A program made the translations under genes and the position numbers. This document shows positions 47,190 through 57,607 of a stretch of 64,000 nucleotides of DNA, in pieces. The first letter of the stretch is position 1; the number at the start of each line of letters is the position of its first letter. The notes beneath the pieces were generated by a model, which was not told the origin of the DNA, searched no databases, and saw only the letters and a program-made list of their open reading frames with translations. The stretch is taken from the NCBI GenBank assembly GCA_021234155.1, contig JAJEKV010000009.1, positions 12,718,546 to 12,782,545 on the forward strand. Reading direction: 5' to 3'. Origin of the DNA: Isoetes taiwanensis (Eukaryota > Streptophyta > Lycopodiopsida > Isoetales > Isoetaceae).

Positions 47190-47810
47190 CCGACGCTTCA
47201 CAGGTCATGGGTGTAAGCCTGAATGCATCCCACGACCCTCAAGAGTTGCGGTCTTGGCACGCTATCTCGACTTGGGGAGTTAGATGGGGTATGAATGGGT
47301 ATTGTCGTCATGATTCTCCTGGCTGCCCATGCAACCACTAGACACGGGAAGGAGATGGAACCTTTCCTACCTCATCCCGAACTAGGGAGATGTAACTTGA
47401 GGAGTAGTCTCGATGGGTGATACCATGAGACTACGTGTCCAGAGCGGTTATAGTCACACGAGCCCAATCTAGCCATTACTTAAAATATGCACATGAGGCG
47501 AATATGGCATATTGTTATGCTTTGTTGGATCTATGGATGGCATATGGATGTGCACTACCCTTGAGGAGTAGTTAGATGTATTGTTGTTGTTAGTCGCGAC
47601 ATTATGTTATGCTTACTGTACATTTATAGGGCCCATAGGGGAAGGCGTCAAGACACCTCCATGTACCCTTCACTTGAGGGACATCTTGGAGTGCGGGGAT
47701 AGATGGCGGGCCAGCATCACGGCCGGAGAATTTTGGATGGGGGATTTCCTATGAGATATGCGACGAGGCGTGGAAGTATATTTAGTAGGGGCGTCATAAT
47801 GTGTTAGAGC
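47190..47810 (+). repeat. Dispersed repeat family R, copy 2
   Basis: Aligns to 1383-2055 with conserved landmarks in order, and its right end overlaps the start of duplicated unit B. The upstream stretch 46750-47190 (cactacaccatgagg, gtctatagtcggtcac) may belong to the same element but has no second copy here. It is probably retroelement-derived. Confidence 0.6.
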
Positions 47811-49149
47811 AATGTTCTTGGTTGACCAGAGCTACTTATGACCATATCGACTTCATAGTCGCCTTCTAATAAAGCATAGGATGGAAATTCGGCGGTGAGC
47901 CTCGAAAAATGGGAGAAAATGTTTCTCCCTAAGTAGTAGAGGTCATAAAAGTTAGCTAAATTATAGATCTGAGGAAAAAGGTTGGAGTCAAATTAACATT
48001 CTAGTAAGATTGGAGTGCAAATTATGCATGAGCATCAAATTTCACCCAAAATGGGTCGAAGAATCATCTATCCAGGAACTTAGGGTGAAAATGGCGCAAA
48101 TCCATAACTAACGCGTCAAACTATTAGGAAAAATTGAATTTTAAATTATAAGCTGGAAGCGTGTGCACGTCAGGCATTAGTAAATAGTGTGAGGTTAGGG
48201 TAAATTTGTGTGGAAATTATGAGTTGGAGTTATATTTTGCGGTAGCAATGTTATGAAGGTGAATCGAATGCTAGAGAGGTGGATGAAGATCCAGATGATG
48301 CTAAGAGGTGGATGGTACTGTCGCTAGGTACGTCTGGAATAAATTTAATAGAACATATATAGATTAGGCAGTGCATAATATAATTGGGTATCTGGAAAGG
48401 CCTGAAACCAAGTTAAAGTATACTTATGTGCAATTTAAGCGTTATAATCATAAATTTGATGATATTGTACAAATTTTGTATGACATATTTGAGCACTTTT
48501 TGGGTCTATTTGCATTTTCATTTGTAGTCATTGGTTGGAAAGAATATTGATCATTTATATGGATCAAAGAGCTGAATTTTGATCAAAAATTATTGCAAAT
48601 TTTAATGGTGCAAAAATGCACAATTCAAAGCAAAATAGAAACGTAAGTAAAGGTTACCCATAAAAGATATGACGAAAGTTGATCCCACATTATTCACAGA
48701 AATTATAAAGTTTGCAACACCCATACACAGAAACATTTTGAACTAAATTTACTTGTGACCTTTGGCCTCCATGGATTCTTAGGTGAGAGAGCAAAATTAG
48801 GAAACTTTTTGCTTGTTATTTCAGGTCTGAAGCACTTGGAATTTGCTTAATAACTACCTCAAAATCTAAATTGCATGGTAATTTTTGCAAGCTTCATTGG
48901 AATGACATAAAACAATATCAATAAGCGTAATCTGTATTAATGAGGATGTAATGCAAAACCGGACAGAAAAATTGCTGTTTTAGCATAGATAGCAACCAAA
49001 CATAACCACCATATATTTTACTATCAAAAGATCTCGAGCTTAGCATAATAAAATCATCTAGCGAGGCTACGGATGAAAGTTATGATAAAAATATATTCTG
49101 TGAAGGCCTTATACATCCTTCCTTCGGCCTTCATGTCGCCGGTATACCA

Positions 49150-49465
49150 CACACACAAAAGAGGCTTTTGTTGTGACATTGATTTATTGACCATTTATAC
49201 ACCTTTTGTAAAAGGGCTTTTATTATGAGCCATTGGTTGTTGTGCTGGAAAAAAAGGCTAAAATCAATGGCACCGAGAGAAATGAATTACTTGCTAGATA
49301 TACGCATTAGGGCTTTTGTTGCTTGAGCCATTGATTTGTTGACCATTATACCACGCTTTAAAAAGAACTTTTGTTGTGAGCCATTGGTTAATGACCATTG
49401 GAAAAAGGCTAAAATCAATGGCTCGAGAAATGGTGCACTCTAGATATACCGCATTAGTACATCCA
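49150..49465 (+). repeat. 155-bp tandem dimer inside unit B
   Basis: Two copies of a segment with gcttttgttg(t/c), gagccattg(g/a)tt, gaccatt, aaaaaggctaaaatcaatgg and ctagatatac(g/c)gcatta start at about 49155 and 49312. The segment is absent from unit A, so it was inserted in B or lost from A. Confidence 0.7.
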
Positions 49466-50891
49466 TTTTGAATACATCAACGAAATCATAGGAAAACAGT
49501 GAAAAGCGTACAAAAAGCATAAAAACCCACTGTTATTATACCACATATTAAACTTAAAATGTACTGTGTATATAGCGTAACCATGTGAATACTTTCGTAT
49601 AAAAGAATACTTACTATGTTTAGACTACTAACAATGACTGCGGTCCATGCATTTACCAGAATGAGTTTATCGAGTGAAAAAATTATAACCTAGCCCTTGT
49701 CACATTGCTTTATTTACTTGAGTTCTTGAGATTTGCCTTAACCTCCCAAGAACGGTGTAGACTTCCTTTGGATGGATGCAAAGTGGAATTATGCAGAATC
49801 GCATAGCGCTACAAGTTTGGGGCGGAAGGATAAGTAGTGCTTGTGGGTAACCCAAGGTGCCATATGGGCCTTCACCATAATCTGGAAGGAATAAAAAGAA
49901 AGGGAAATTAAGTTTGAGGGCAATCTCTGCGGTGTTGATAACTCTCCTTCCAAATTAGCACGAAAAAAGGTAAATAAAAATAATGACTGACGTTAGAAGA
50001 GGGTAGGTCGGGAGTAGATAAGCGACATAATGTTTGTTGTAAAGCTAAAAAGAAAAAGCGAGAGAAATCATACATGTTCAACAACCGGCCAAGATATATT
50101 GCACTTTCTAGAAATATCCTTGAAGAGATAAAGGAAATCAAGCCCGATTAAAGGCAAAGATGATCAACAAACATTTTATGTTAATAAATTTAGAAAAAGA
50201 AGTGTGCCTTGCTTAGCAGAGTATCTTTATAAACAATAAGATACAAATACTTCTAGCAGCTAAGGGTCTTGTTCCGCGGTGCAACTCCTTACTCCAAAAT
50301 CACATTATGTGCTTGAATCTTAAGTAGTTCACGGATGCTTTGTGGCTATATAGAAATAGTTTGATGTTGAAAGCTTCATATCTTCTTCCGGTTCAAATGA
50401 TGCTTCAAGCGCGACAAAAAGCAAAAAGTTTACAATCTTTGTGGTGATTTCAACCAGTAGGATATGGTGCATAGAATCAGTAAGATATGTGGGAAGTCAA
50501 GACAAACAGTAAGATATGTTTAGCCAGACAAACTTATATATAACCATGCAATGCCACATCCTAAATCAGTATCACTATATATCGGAGCCATATCTAACTA
50601 TTAGAAGCATGATTTTCTAAAGGCATTGATGCAAGCAATAATGGCCGTGAAGCATATACAGAATGTAGGCATACCTTAAAATATTTGATGGATCTATTAG
50701 TTCAAGCATATACCTCGGCTCCAAACCACTAAGTTTCATCTCTATTAAAACGGGCCTGTTTTCACCACAGTCCAATTCACAACAACTCATTCAGTCCATG
50801 TACTACTTCTATAACCCAACAGATCTGAATGAATGAGTTCACATAGTTAATCACACATAAAAAGTAAAGAGATTTGAAATGTGGTGTTTAC

Positions 50892-51030
50892 CTTCATGAC
50901 ATGTACAATAATTGTTTTATCAGGAGTCTTAAGATCCAGATAATGTGGTTTCGGAATCAGTGCCGCAACGTCAATCTTATTTCATCCAATCAAGGCTGCT
51001 ATTTGCCCTTGCCTTGTACATTACTGCAAC
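50892..51030 (-). pseudogene. THUMP-domain (TAN1/THUMPD1-like) exon, copy B
   Basis: Minus-strand exon bounded by a ccctttgcAG acceptor (just right of 51030) and an ATGAAG|GTAAAC donor (left of 50892). The first frame gives VAVMYKARANSSLDWMK. After a frame change the second gives PKPHYLDLKTPDKTIIVHVM. This is the THUMP-domain pattern of the TAN1/THUMPD1 family, the RNA-binding cofactor for tRNA N4-acetylcytidine formation. There, YEARANTG-D-MKI is followed by a PHKVDL-NPD-TI-VQI-K segment. The exon is 139 nt. The internal frame change (near 50960-50975) may be a real lesion or a sequence error. Neighbouring exons were not identified. The H3-like gene starts 1.46 kb away in the opposite direction. 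Confidence 0.6.
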
Positions 51031-52232
51031 CTGCAAAGGGATTTTGCATCATATGCATGGCCTCAAAAAATAGGCTAGACGGCTAAAGAAAATCACAATA
51101 AACATAGAATACACAACCATAACGTGTAATACCCTCGACAATTCAGCATTAGCATTTGCGCAGGTATTTGACATAACGAAATAATCTGCATAATAGAAGT
51201 GGCCTAAGAGAGTAAGTGCATTCGAAATAACCACATCAAAGTATTCCAGTTATAATTAATGCGGCAACCACATTCATTGTTAACCAGCCCACCTCTCAAA
51301 ACTCTTCTACCCCATCTTTACCGTCCGAACACAGGTTAATAAGCCATGTCGGTCGCGGTTCTTTGGCCATAGGCGGGAAAAGGGATTCAGCGGAAAAGCG
51401 GTCGATAATAAGCAGGGGATATGTTCCTCTAAAGATAGCGGATGGATCTAATTCTTACCTTTGCTAGTTTTCAAATATCGAGGAAGCTAGCCATCTTTTT
51501 TTTGTCTTGACAAATCTCTCAAAGTTGTTCACCATTTTTGAATATTTTTTACATCACTCTGCCTCCACAAAAGCTGCGGTTGCTACAAAAAAAAAGTTTC
51601 TTTGGCACTTTCATCACTATAAGCACAAAAGCACATACAATAGAACGACAAATTTTCTTTAAGAAAAATACATTTTGGCTTTGGTTTAAAACTCAAAGGT
51701 CCACTTTTCGGCTACATTGAATATTAAGGCAACAAGCGAGAGAACCCGGTGGCATGTAATAGAACTAAGCTTTTTGCCCCAAATCCATAAATCGTTGCTA
51801 CTGCGCAAAGGAAAAATCATGGATCTCCGCGCATGTCTAATCTACGGCCTGGGAACGGAGAAATAAAAAAACGACCATCGTTAACCGGGGCGAAGGGCCT
51901 CTTCGAATCTGGTAAATGCTGCTTATAAGCATCTTGGGCACCTATCTCGCGTGCCTAGAAAGATTGTCGAAATGCTCTAACCTCCATCATAACTGCGAAA
52001 TATGGATAATTAAAAAAACTCTCTTAGCGGTGACGAAGCCTTGAGAAGAATATAAGAGAATACCAACCACAGATTGGTAGAGGGGGTGGAGATACCTCAC
52101 CGCCATAGCCATGCCGCACTACCTTGCACAGGCGGTTCAAAAATGCCTCCTTTATTTTGAGGATTCAAAATCGATATTGAATGCCCGCAACCAATGTAGA
52201 GCAAGGGAACGCAGGGGAAACACAAACTTAAA

Positions 52233-52268
52233 GGGAACGCCGCATGCGGCGTAACATGCGGCGTTCCC
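52233..52268. promoter_or_regulatory. GC-rich palindrome in the shared intergenic region
   Basis: gggaacgccgcatg (52233-52246) and catgcggcgttccc (52255-52268) are perfect 14-base inverted arms around 8 bases, with a nested cgccgcatgcggcg palindrome. It lies about 50 bp upstream of the TATA-like box of H3-like copy B. The unit A counterpart (42285-42325) keeps only traces, and a related word, ggaacgccgcatgcatgcat, occurs at 56484. It could be a protein-binding site or a hairpin; no known cis-element is assigned. Confidence 0.45.
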
Positions 52269-52318
52269 TTGCACAGTTCCCAACCCCATCCCAAAATAAA
52301 AAAGAAGATAAAGAAGAA

Positions 52319-52328
52319 TTATATATAG
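52319..52328 (+). promoter_or_regulatory. Candidate TATA box, H3-like gene copy B
   Basis: ttatatatag, conserved with 42374-42383 in unit A, is located 164 bp upstream of the ATG at 52492. The distance leaves room for an ordinary 5' leader containing cttcctttt-type pyrimidine stretches. Confidence 0.5.
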
Positions 52329-52491
52329 TACAGACATTTAATTAGGGCTAATAATGATGAGAGAATATTCCTAGCCCTAAGAGCATCTTTCCTTTTTAAA
52401 TACTATTCTTGGGTCCCACTTTCCCTAACACACCCCAAACCTCTTTTCTTGATCTCCAGCTTAAGCTAATCCATTCTCTTAACCGTAAGAT

Positions 52492-53595
52492 ATGGCTAGA
52501 ACCAAATGCACGGCAAGGAAATACAAGAGCCCAAGACAAACACCTTCTATGGCGGAGACGGCAGCAAGAAGATCCCGGAGCACCTCAAGCCCGGGAGGAA
52601 GGAGGAAAAGGCGGGCAGCGAGTCAACTCCATGGGCCGAGACCTTCCACGCTTCACATGAGCGGCGACCAGCGGCTTGTCGTGACAGGAGAAGAGAGAAA
52701 TAGTCGAGGCTAAACGCGCCCTGCTTCCTAGCCAAGGGCGGCATGAGGGAGGAGGTGCAACAAGGAGGGCAGCATGAGAAGGAGCAGCATGAAGCGCAGG
52801 TTGGCCCCAACAAAAAGAAGGGGAAGGAGAAGATGGCAGAGTGGCCGGAAGATCGAAATGCCGGGAAAAGAAAAGAAGTGGGAGAAAGGACAAAGAGGGA
52901 GAAGCGGTCAAAAGGGGTCAAAGACCGACACAATCCAACCATCCACATTCAGAACCCTCGTCGATCAAGCCGGCCAGGAGAACGGCGACGAAGATGCGGT
53001 AGAAGGTGGCAATGAAGAGAAGGAGCGAGCAGAAGGTGGCGTTAGGAAGACCTCAAACGATGCCTGCCACCTTAAAAGTGGTCCAAAGCCGCAAGGTGGT
53101 GAAAAAGCGGCGGTGAGTTCATGCTAAGCGGGATCGTGAATTTAAAAGAAGAAAGAATGCCGGGGGTACCTCGGGAGGGTGGAAGAAATTACAATAAGCA
53201 TATTGCAAACAAAAGCGTGCAAAAATTACGTTAAAGGAAGCGGCCGACCAAGAATCAGCAGCGGCACCACCCGAACCCGAGCCTCAGAAGAAGGTCCACC
53301 ATGGACCCAATCAAAGCGATGCCCGAGGCGTTTCAAGAGTGGAGGCACTTCCGGCCCGATTTTTCTAATCTCATGATCGGGAAGAAGCGCCATTGAGCGG
53401 CTCCTCAAAAAATTATCAGAGGAGTTCTAAGATTACTATTATAGAGTTATTAGCGGTGCGATCCACCGCAAAGAGCGTGACGAGAGCTGGTACAAGTCTT
53501 CAAGGAACATCTATGCGAAAAGAGTAACAATGATGCCGAAGGACCTCCATTTGGCTATAGGAGGATCTGAAAAGACGAGCCTTAGGAGCTTGTAA
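52492..53595 (+). pseudogene. Histone H3-variant-like (CENH3-like) gene, copy B
   Basis: The ATG at 52492 opens MARTKCTARKYKSPRQT, sharing the MARTK-TARK start of histone H3 but then diverging into an Arg/Ser/Pro-rich tail, as in centromeric H3. A long Lys/Glu-rich segment follows in shifting frames (52743-53127). The fold region starts near 53295. EAFQEWRHFRPDFSNLMI resembles the alpha-N helix (AL-EIRHFQK-TNLLI). AIERLLKKLSEEF matches alpha-1. NIYAKRVTMMPKDLHLAIGG is the H3 C-terminal block (HAKRVTIMPKDIQLARR). The frame ends at taa, 53593-53595. Frame changes between blocks could be introns, lesions or sequence errors. The product would be a nucleosomal H3 variant, possibly marking centromeres. 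The CENH3 assignment rather than another H3-like protein is inferred from the divergent tail. It may be functional if the indels are errors. Confidence 0.6.
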
Positions 53596-53764
53596 CTTTG
53601 TATCAAAATAATTTTTGTATAAATCAATTTAGTGTAAAATCTTCATTAATGTAATTAAAATTTTCCTTTTAAGATTGCTAATTCAAATTTCTCTTACAAT
53701 TGACTTTTTAGATCAAAATTGACCCACTGGGGTCTTACCGCGCCGAAAGGCCTTGCGTAGCGAA

Positions 53765-54265
53765 TGCAGACGCATTTTCAAGAATGATCTGATCATATTT
53801 TGCCTCTATTCTTCTACCATCATATTTGTCTAAATTCTCAAAGAAGAAAGAAGCCTATTCCTTTTCTCAGTAACAATACCTGCATATGAACTCCAATTGC
53901 GTTCACAAGGACTGCTACAAGTCCCTTGCCCCAATACTCACATCGTTAACGTCCTCAATTCTGAGAGAGATCCTACATAATTCTGCCACCATTGCAAGGG
54001 TGTTAGCATCTCAGACATCATCTTAGCAACAGACAAGTTATGGTATAGCCCATTGCTTACGAGATTTCTAAACTCCGTTAATTGTGTCACCAATTTGGTT
54101 TGGAGTGTAACATCACCTCTTGTGTACTTAATGAAAATTGATATTGTTACACAACTTAGAGCGGTGGTATAGAAAAATGATAAACAATAGAAATAACAAA
54201 TGTGTACCTTGGAAGAAAATTCCACAAATCTTTCATCAACCCATCATCATATAAAGCATCTAACA
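53765..54265 (-). pseudogene. hAT transposase C-terminal fragment (unit B)
   Basis: Minus strand. MMSEMLTPLQWWQNYVGS and, in a neighbouring frame, SLCERNWSSYAGIVTEKRNR correspond to the hAT C-terminal pattern (WW--YG, then S-CERNWS-----KKRNRL). It is the partner of 44560-45090 and is truncated at both ends. The left junction follows a short region (53720-53775) where units A and B lose similarity. Confidence 0.7.
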
Positions 54266-54294
54266 GAGTTGTAACTGAAACGAGAGGGGATCGT

Positions 54295-54440
54295 TGAATA
54301 TGAAGATTTTATCTTCAAATTTTGAAAATACTACAATCTTTTGTTAAATACTACAATCTTTTATCTTCAATCTTTTGTTAAATACTACAATCTTTTATCT
54401 TCAAATTTTTGAAAATACTTCAATCTTTTGTTAAATGTTG
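54295..54440 (+). repeat. AT-rich tandem repeat at the right edge of unit B
   Basis: Imperfect repeats of atcttcaa(a)ttttgaaaata, ctacaatcttttgttaaata and ctacaatcttttatcttcaa start about 30 bp right of the duplication breakpoint. There is no coding content. Confidence 0.7.
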
Positions 54441-54559
54441 TATTCTTTTACATTAGAGGTTCTCTTTAAAAACATAGTTCAGTAAAAATCTAGTTTGCAT
54501 GAAAAACAGTCACTCTCACAAAGCCAATTCTCTCGTTGCATAAAAAAATTAGTCATTAC

Positions 54560-54577
54560 GGGGGGGAGGGGAGGGGG
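54560..54577 (+). other. G-tract, potential G-quadruplex
   Basis: gggggggaggggaggggg provides four runs of three or more G with one-base loops. It is isolated in AT-rich DNA. Its G-quadruplex potential is inferred from sequence only. Confidence 0.5.
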
Positions 54578-54724
54578 TCAAAATACAATTTTATGCACCT
54601 TTTTTTTTCCTCATTTTACCCCCTTTTTTGTAAAAAAAGGAATCTTTAAGGAATATTTCTTTTGCTCCCGTTTCGATGATTTGCTCCTGCTTAATACGCA
54701 ATCTTATTGTAGAAGCTAAAATAA

Positions 54725-55170
54725 AAACTCTGAAATACCCTTATGTTTTGCTAAAATTAACAAAACGCCCCTAGTTTTGGGGGTATTTTTACGGAAATGA
54801 TCATAACTTTTTTGTGATGATCCAAATGAGAATAAGCCTTTCAGAGCTATTGTAAAGGAGGATGAGATCTTTCCATCGAAGGTAAGATCATATAAATCGG
54901 AGTCTTAAATCGCAAGTTATGCTATTTTTAATACACAAGAAAATTGTAGAAATTTCAGAGGGATTTACAAGACCATAACTTGAGATTTCGGAATCCGATT
55001 CAGGAGATGCTAACTTTCATGTAAAGATCTCAACCTCTTCTACAATATATCTGAAAGACTCATTCTCATTTGGATCATCACAAAAAGATTATGATTATTT
55101 CAGTAAAAATACCCCCAAAACTAGGGGCGTTTTGTTAATTTTAACAAAACATATGGGTATTTCAGGGTTT
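54725..55170. mobile_element. 446-bp near-perfect fold-back element
   Basis: The left half, from aaactctgaaataccctta, is the reverse complement of the right half ending tatgggtatttcagggttt. Long shared runs include aacaaaacgcccctagtttt, gggggtatttttac and tgatgatccaaatgagaat. Pairing extends to the centre near 54945. Only a few percent of positions differ, suggesting a recent inverted repeat or MITE. No clear target-site duplication was found. A minus-strand frame (55095-55430) overlaps the right arm, but its product is unknown. Confidence 0.8.
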
Positions 55171-56977
55171 TTCCCATAAAGAAAGTTTTTCCCATAAATA
55201 TATAACATGCAGGGACGCTTTAATAGGAATAGATGTACTGAAACTGAAAGTTGAAATTTATAGAATTGCATAAATACTTTGGATGACTCCATTAGAATGC
55301 TTTTGAGTCGAGCAAATTCCAGATCCTTCCCACTCTTCAAGAAGGAGGCTGTCATAACTGCAAGAATATAGTTGAATATGAAGAAGCCCAAAAAAGAAAA
55401 TGATCTGCACAGATTTTTACCTTGAATCAAGTATTGCTTTCTTGGGTGTCCAACTACAAATTCTTGTGGATCCTCATTGAATTAAGCTCAAGTTGAAAAA
55501 AAAGCATTATTATCTTTTTCGCTTTTGCCTTTTTGATTTATAATGGTGGAAGAATTGATGTCTGCGAGTTCATTCTCAAGCCCACATTTTTCCAAAATAG
55601 AGTTAACCTTTAGTGCAAAGAAAAATGTGGAGCTCAAGAATGGGCGGTTAATATACTTTCTTGTTAAAGCCGGGACTTTTCATGGCTTGGGTGAATCATA
55701 TTCCTATTCTTGAGGCGAATGCCAAGAAGGAGAGTTATAGGTCTGCATTTCACAACAAATACTTAATAATTTGATGCATTTACGAAGGGCGATCATGCGA
55801 GGAATACAAATAGTAAAAATATACGAGGAGATGTTTGGTTTTAGCATCAAGTTCTTCTTCCTAGAATTGAGATTGGCGTCCCCGACCCCAAGAGAAGTTT
55901 GCTAGCTATTTTTCTTCAATCTAGGCGTACTTTTGCTTTCGATTCTTAGCGATTTCTTCCTAACGACTAGCGGTTCCAAATTGCACCCATGGCGCATTAA
56001 TTGCATCGGCGAAAGCAGAATCGACATCAACAAACAATTGCCCAACTTACCCCTAAGTCATGGCACAAATTCTATGTCGACATAAAAGCGGACACGGGCA
56101 ACATGGCATCAAAGTCTTTCTCTTCTTCAAAAGGCTGCAAAGATCCCACCTCACGGCTGCTCACCTCTCCCCGGCATGTGCTTGCTCATCTGTGTCCCCT
56201 ATGTTACAACTTGCTTTCGGCAAGAATGTTTGTTAAAAGCCAAGCCCTTTATGCATTTCGTCGTTGTGTTAAAGGGAATGTCAAGCAATAATATAACCAA
56301 AAGATTGCAAAAAACCCTTACTGCTATCAAAAAGCGAAAGGATGTGCCAAAAGCAGCAACGCAAAGAACTGTATAGGTCGAGGGCCATCGTTGCCCTGTG
56401 CCGCTCTCTTCCCGCTCAAAGTTTCAACAGGTAGGAGAGGCAAAAGACACAGGCGACCAAAATAGTCCTGTAGGGGCGAGAGGGAACGCCGCATGCATGC
56501 ATATCGCGGCGTTACGCCGAAAACCAACTCTCCCATTTTAATAAAGAAGATAAGACAAGAAATGTTGCATGAAGACATTTGATCCACTAACATATGAATT
56601 GTCAGTTATTTTCAGAGATATAATATAAGTAGTAAGAACTGATTTGGAGAGTGGAGTTCTTATATAGATGTAAATTTATGGCAATGAAAATCATTGTTGT
56701 CTATAATAAAATGTTTTCGGCATCAACATATAACATAGGAATACCCTTCTGTAAGAATCTTTCTAGAATGAAGGTATAGGTGCAGACTGCTAGCTTTGTT
56801 CAGCCTTGTTGTACTTAGTTGTAGGAACCCAAAGTTTGATTAGTCTATTATCGTTAGGGTTTTTCCTAGAAAACCCAAAAAGGTGAAGTTTTTTAATCCC
56901 AACTATAATGGTTGCACTTTCAAAGCATTTGATGTGATACGTAGCATTTGATGTACTCCATTACTCTTGTCATGTCG
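55171..56977. other. Intergenic / unassigned
   Basis: No gene is supported. 56001-56291 holds a 96-codon plus-strand frame with CPLCYN and Lys/Arg-rich parts but no known domain. 56480-56600 resembles, loosely, the promoter part of the duplicated units (gaacgccgcatg, then ataaagaagataaga). Confidence 0.35.
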
Positions 56978-57180
56978 TTTTTAGTGGAGATGCCCAGATG
57001 TGGCTCGGCATTGTGATTCATGTTTTTGCTTTTTAGTGAAGATGTCGAGATGTGGCTTTCTTTCTTTAGCATTATGACTCATGTTGTGTTTCTTAGTAGA
57101 GATGCCAAGGTGTGGCTTTCTTTTTTGTGCATGTTGTTGTGTTTTTAGTGGGTTGGTTAGATGGGGCTTTCTTTCGGTTG
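56978..57180 (+). repeat. Four tandem units of about 55-60 bp
   Basis: tttttagtgg(a)gatg, (a)gatgtggctttctt and cattgtgattcatgtt-type words repeat near 56980, 57031, 57089 and 57147. The downstream 57181-57607 is AT-rich with nothing recognised. Confidence 0.65.
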
Positions 57181-57607
57181 TGGCCTCTCTCATCTCTTTG
57201 CCTCTCTTAGTTAGCTTGCTAGTTTGACAATTTAATTTATCTTAGGTATAATGATAAGAAGATATGTGGATTTTATCGTTTAGGAACCCAATGGTAAGTG
57301 TTGAATTTTCTTGATCCCAATCATCACAATGGGCCACAACCTTAAAACTATATCCCCCTATGATCTCCCATGATATCTAAGATATGCATGCACCACTCCA
57401 TATTTGCTTAAGCAAAGAAATGTCCAATTAGTTAAGCCATTCAATTTTTAAATCCAGCCATATATACCATATATAATCAACCATGGCAAGCCAAAATTCC
57501 ATTTTATATATTAACAATAACATTCTACACTACAATATCAACATAACACAATGTTAGGAAAGCTCAAACAAAAGCCCGACAATGCTAGAAAATGTTACTA
57601 GCAAGAT

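Larger units (their letters stand above)
47715..54265 (+). repeat. Large direct duplication, unit B
   Basis: Direct-repeat partner of unit A (see 38330-45090). The right edge is sharp: catataaagcatct is shared, after which A (45090) and B (54265) differ completely. B keeps a better-preserved THUMP exon and H3-like gene. B lacks about 700 bp of the spacer between the H3-like gene and the hAT relic. Its left edge overlaps an R repeat. Confidence 0.9.

Noticed and set aside
52547-52948. 133-codon minus-strand frame in unit B
   Set aside because: Same shadow effect opposite the H3-like gene; its hydrophobic composition mirrors Lys/Glu codons on the other strand.
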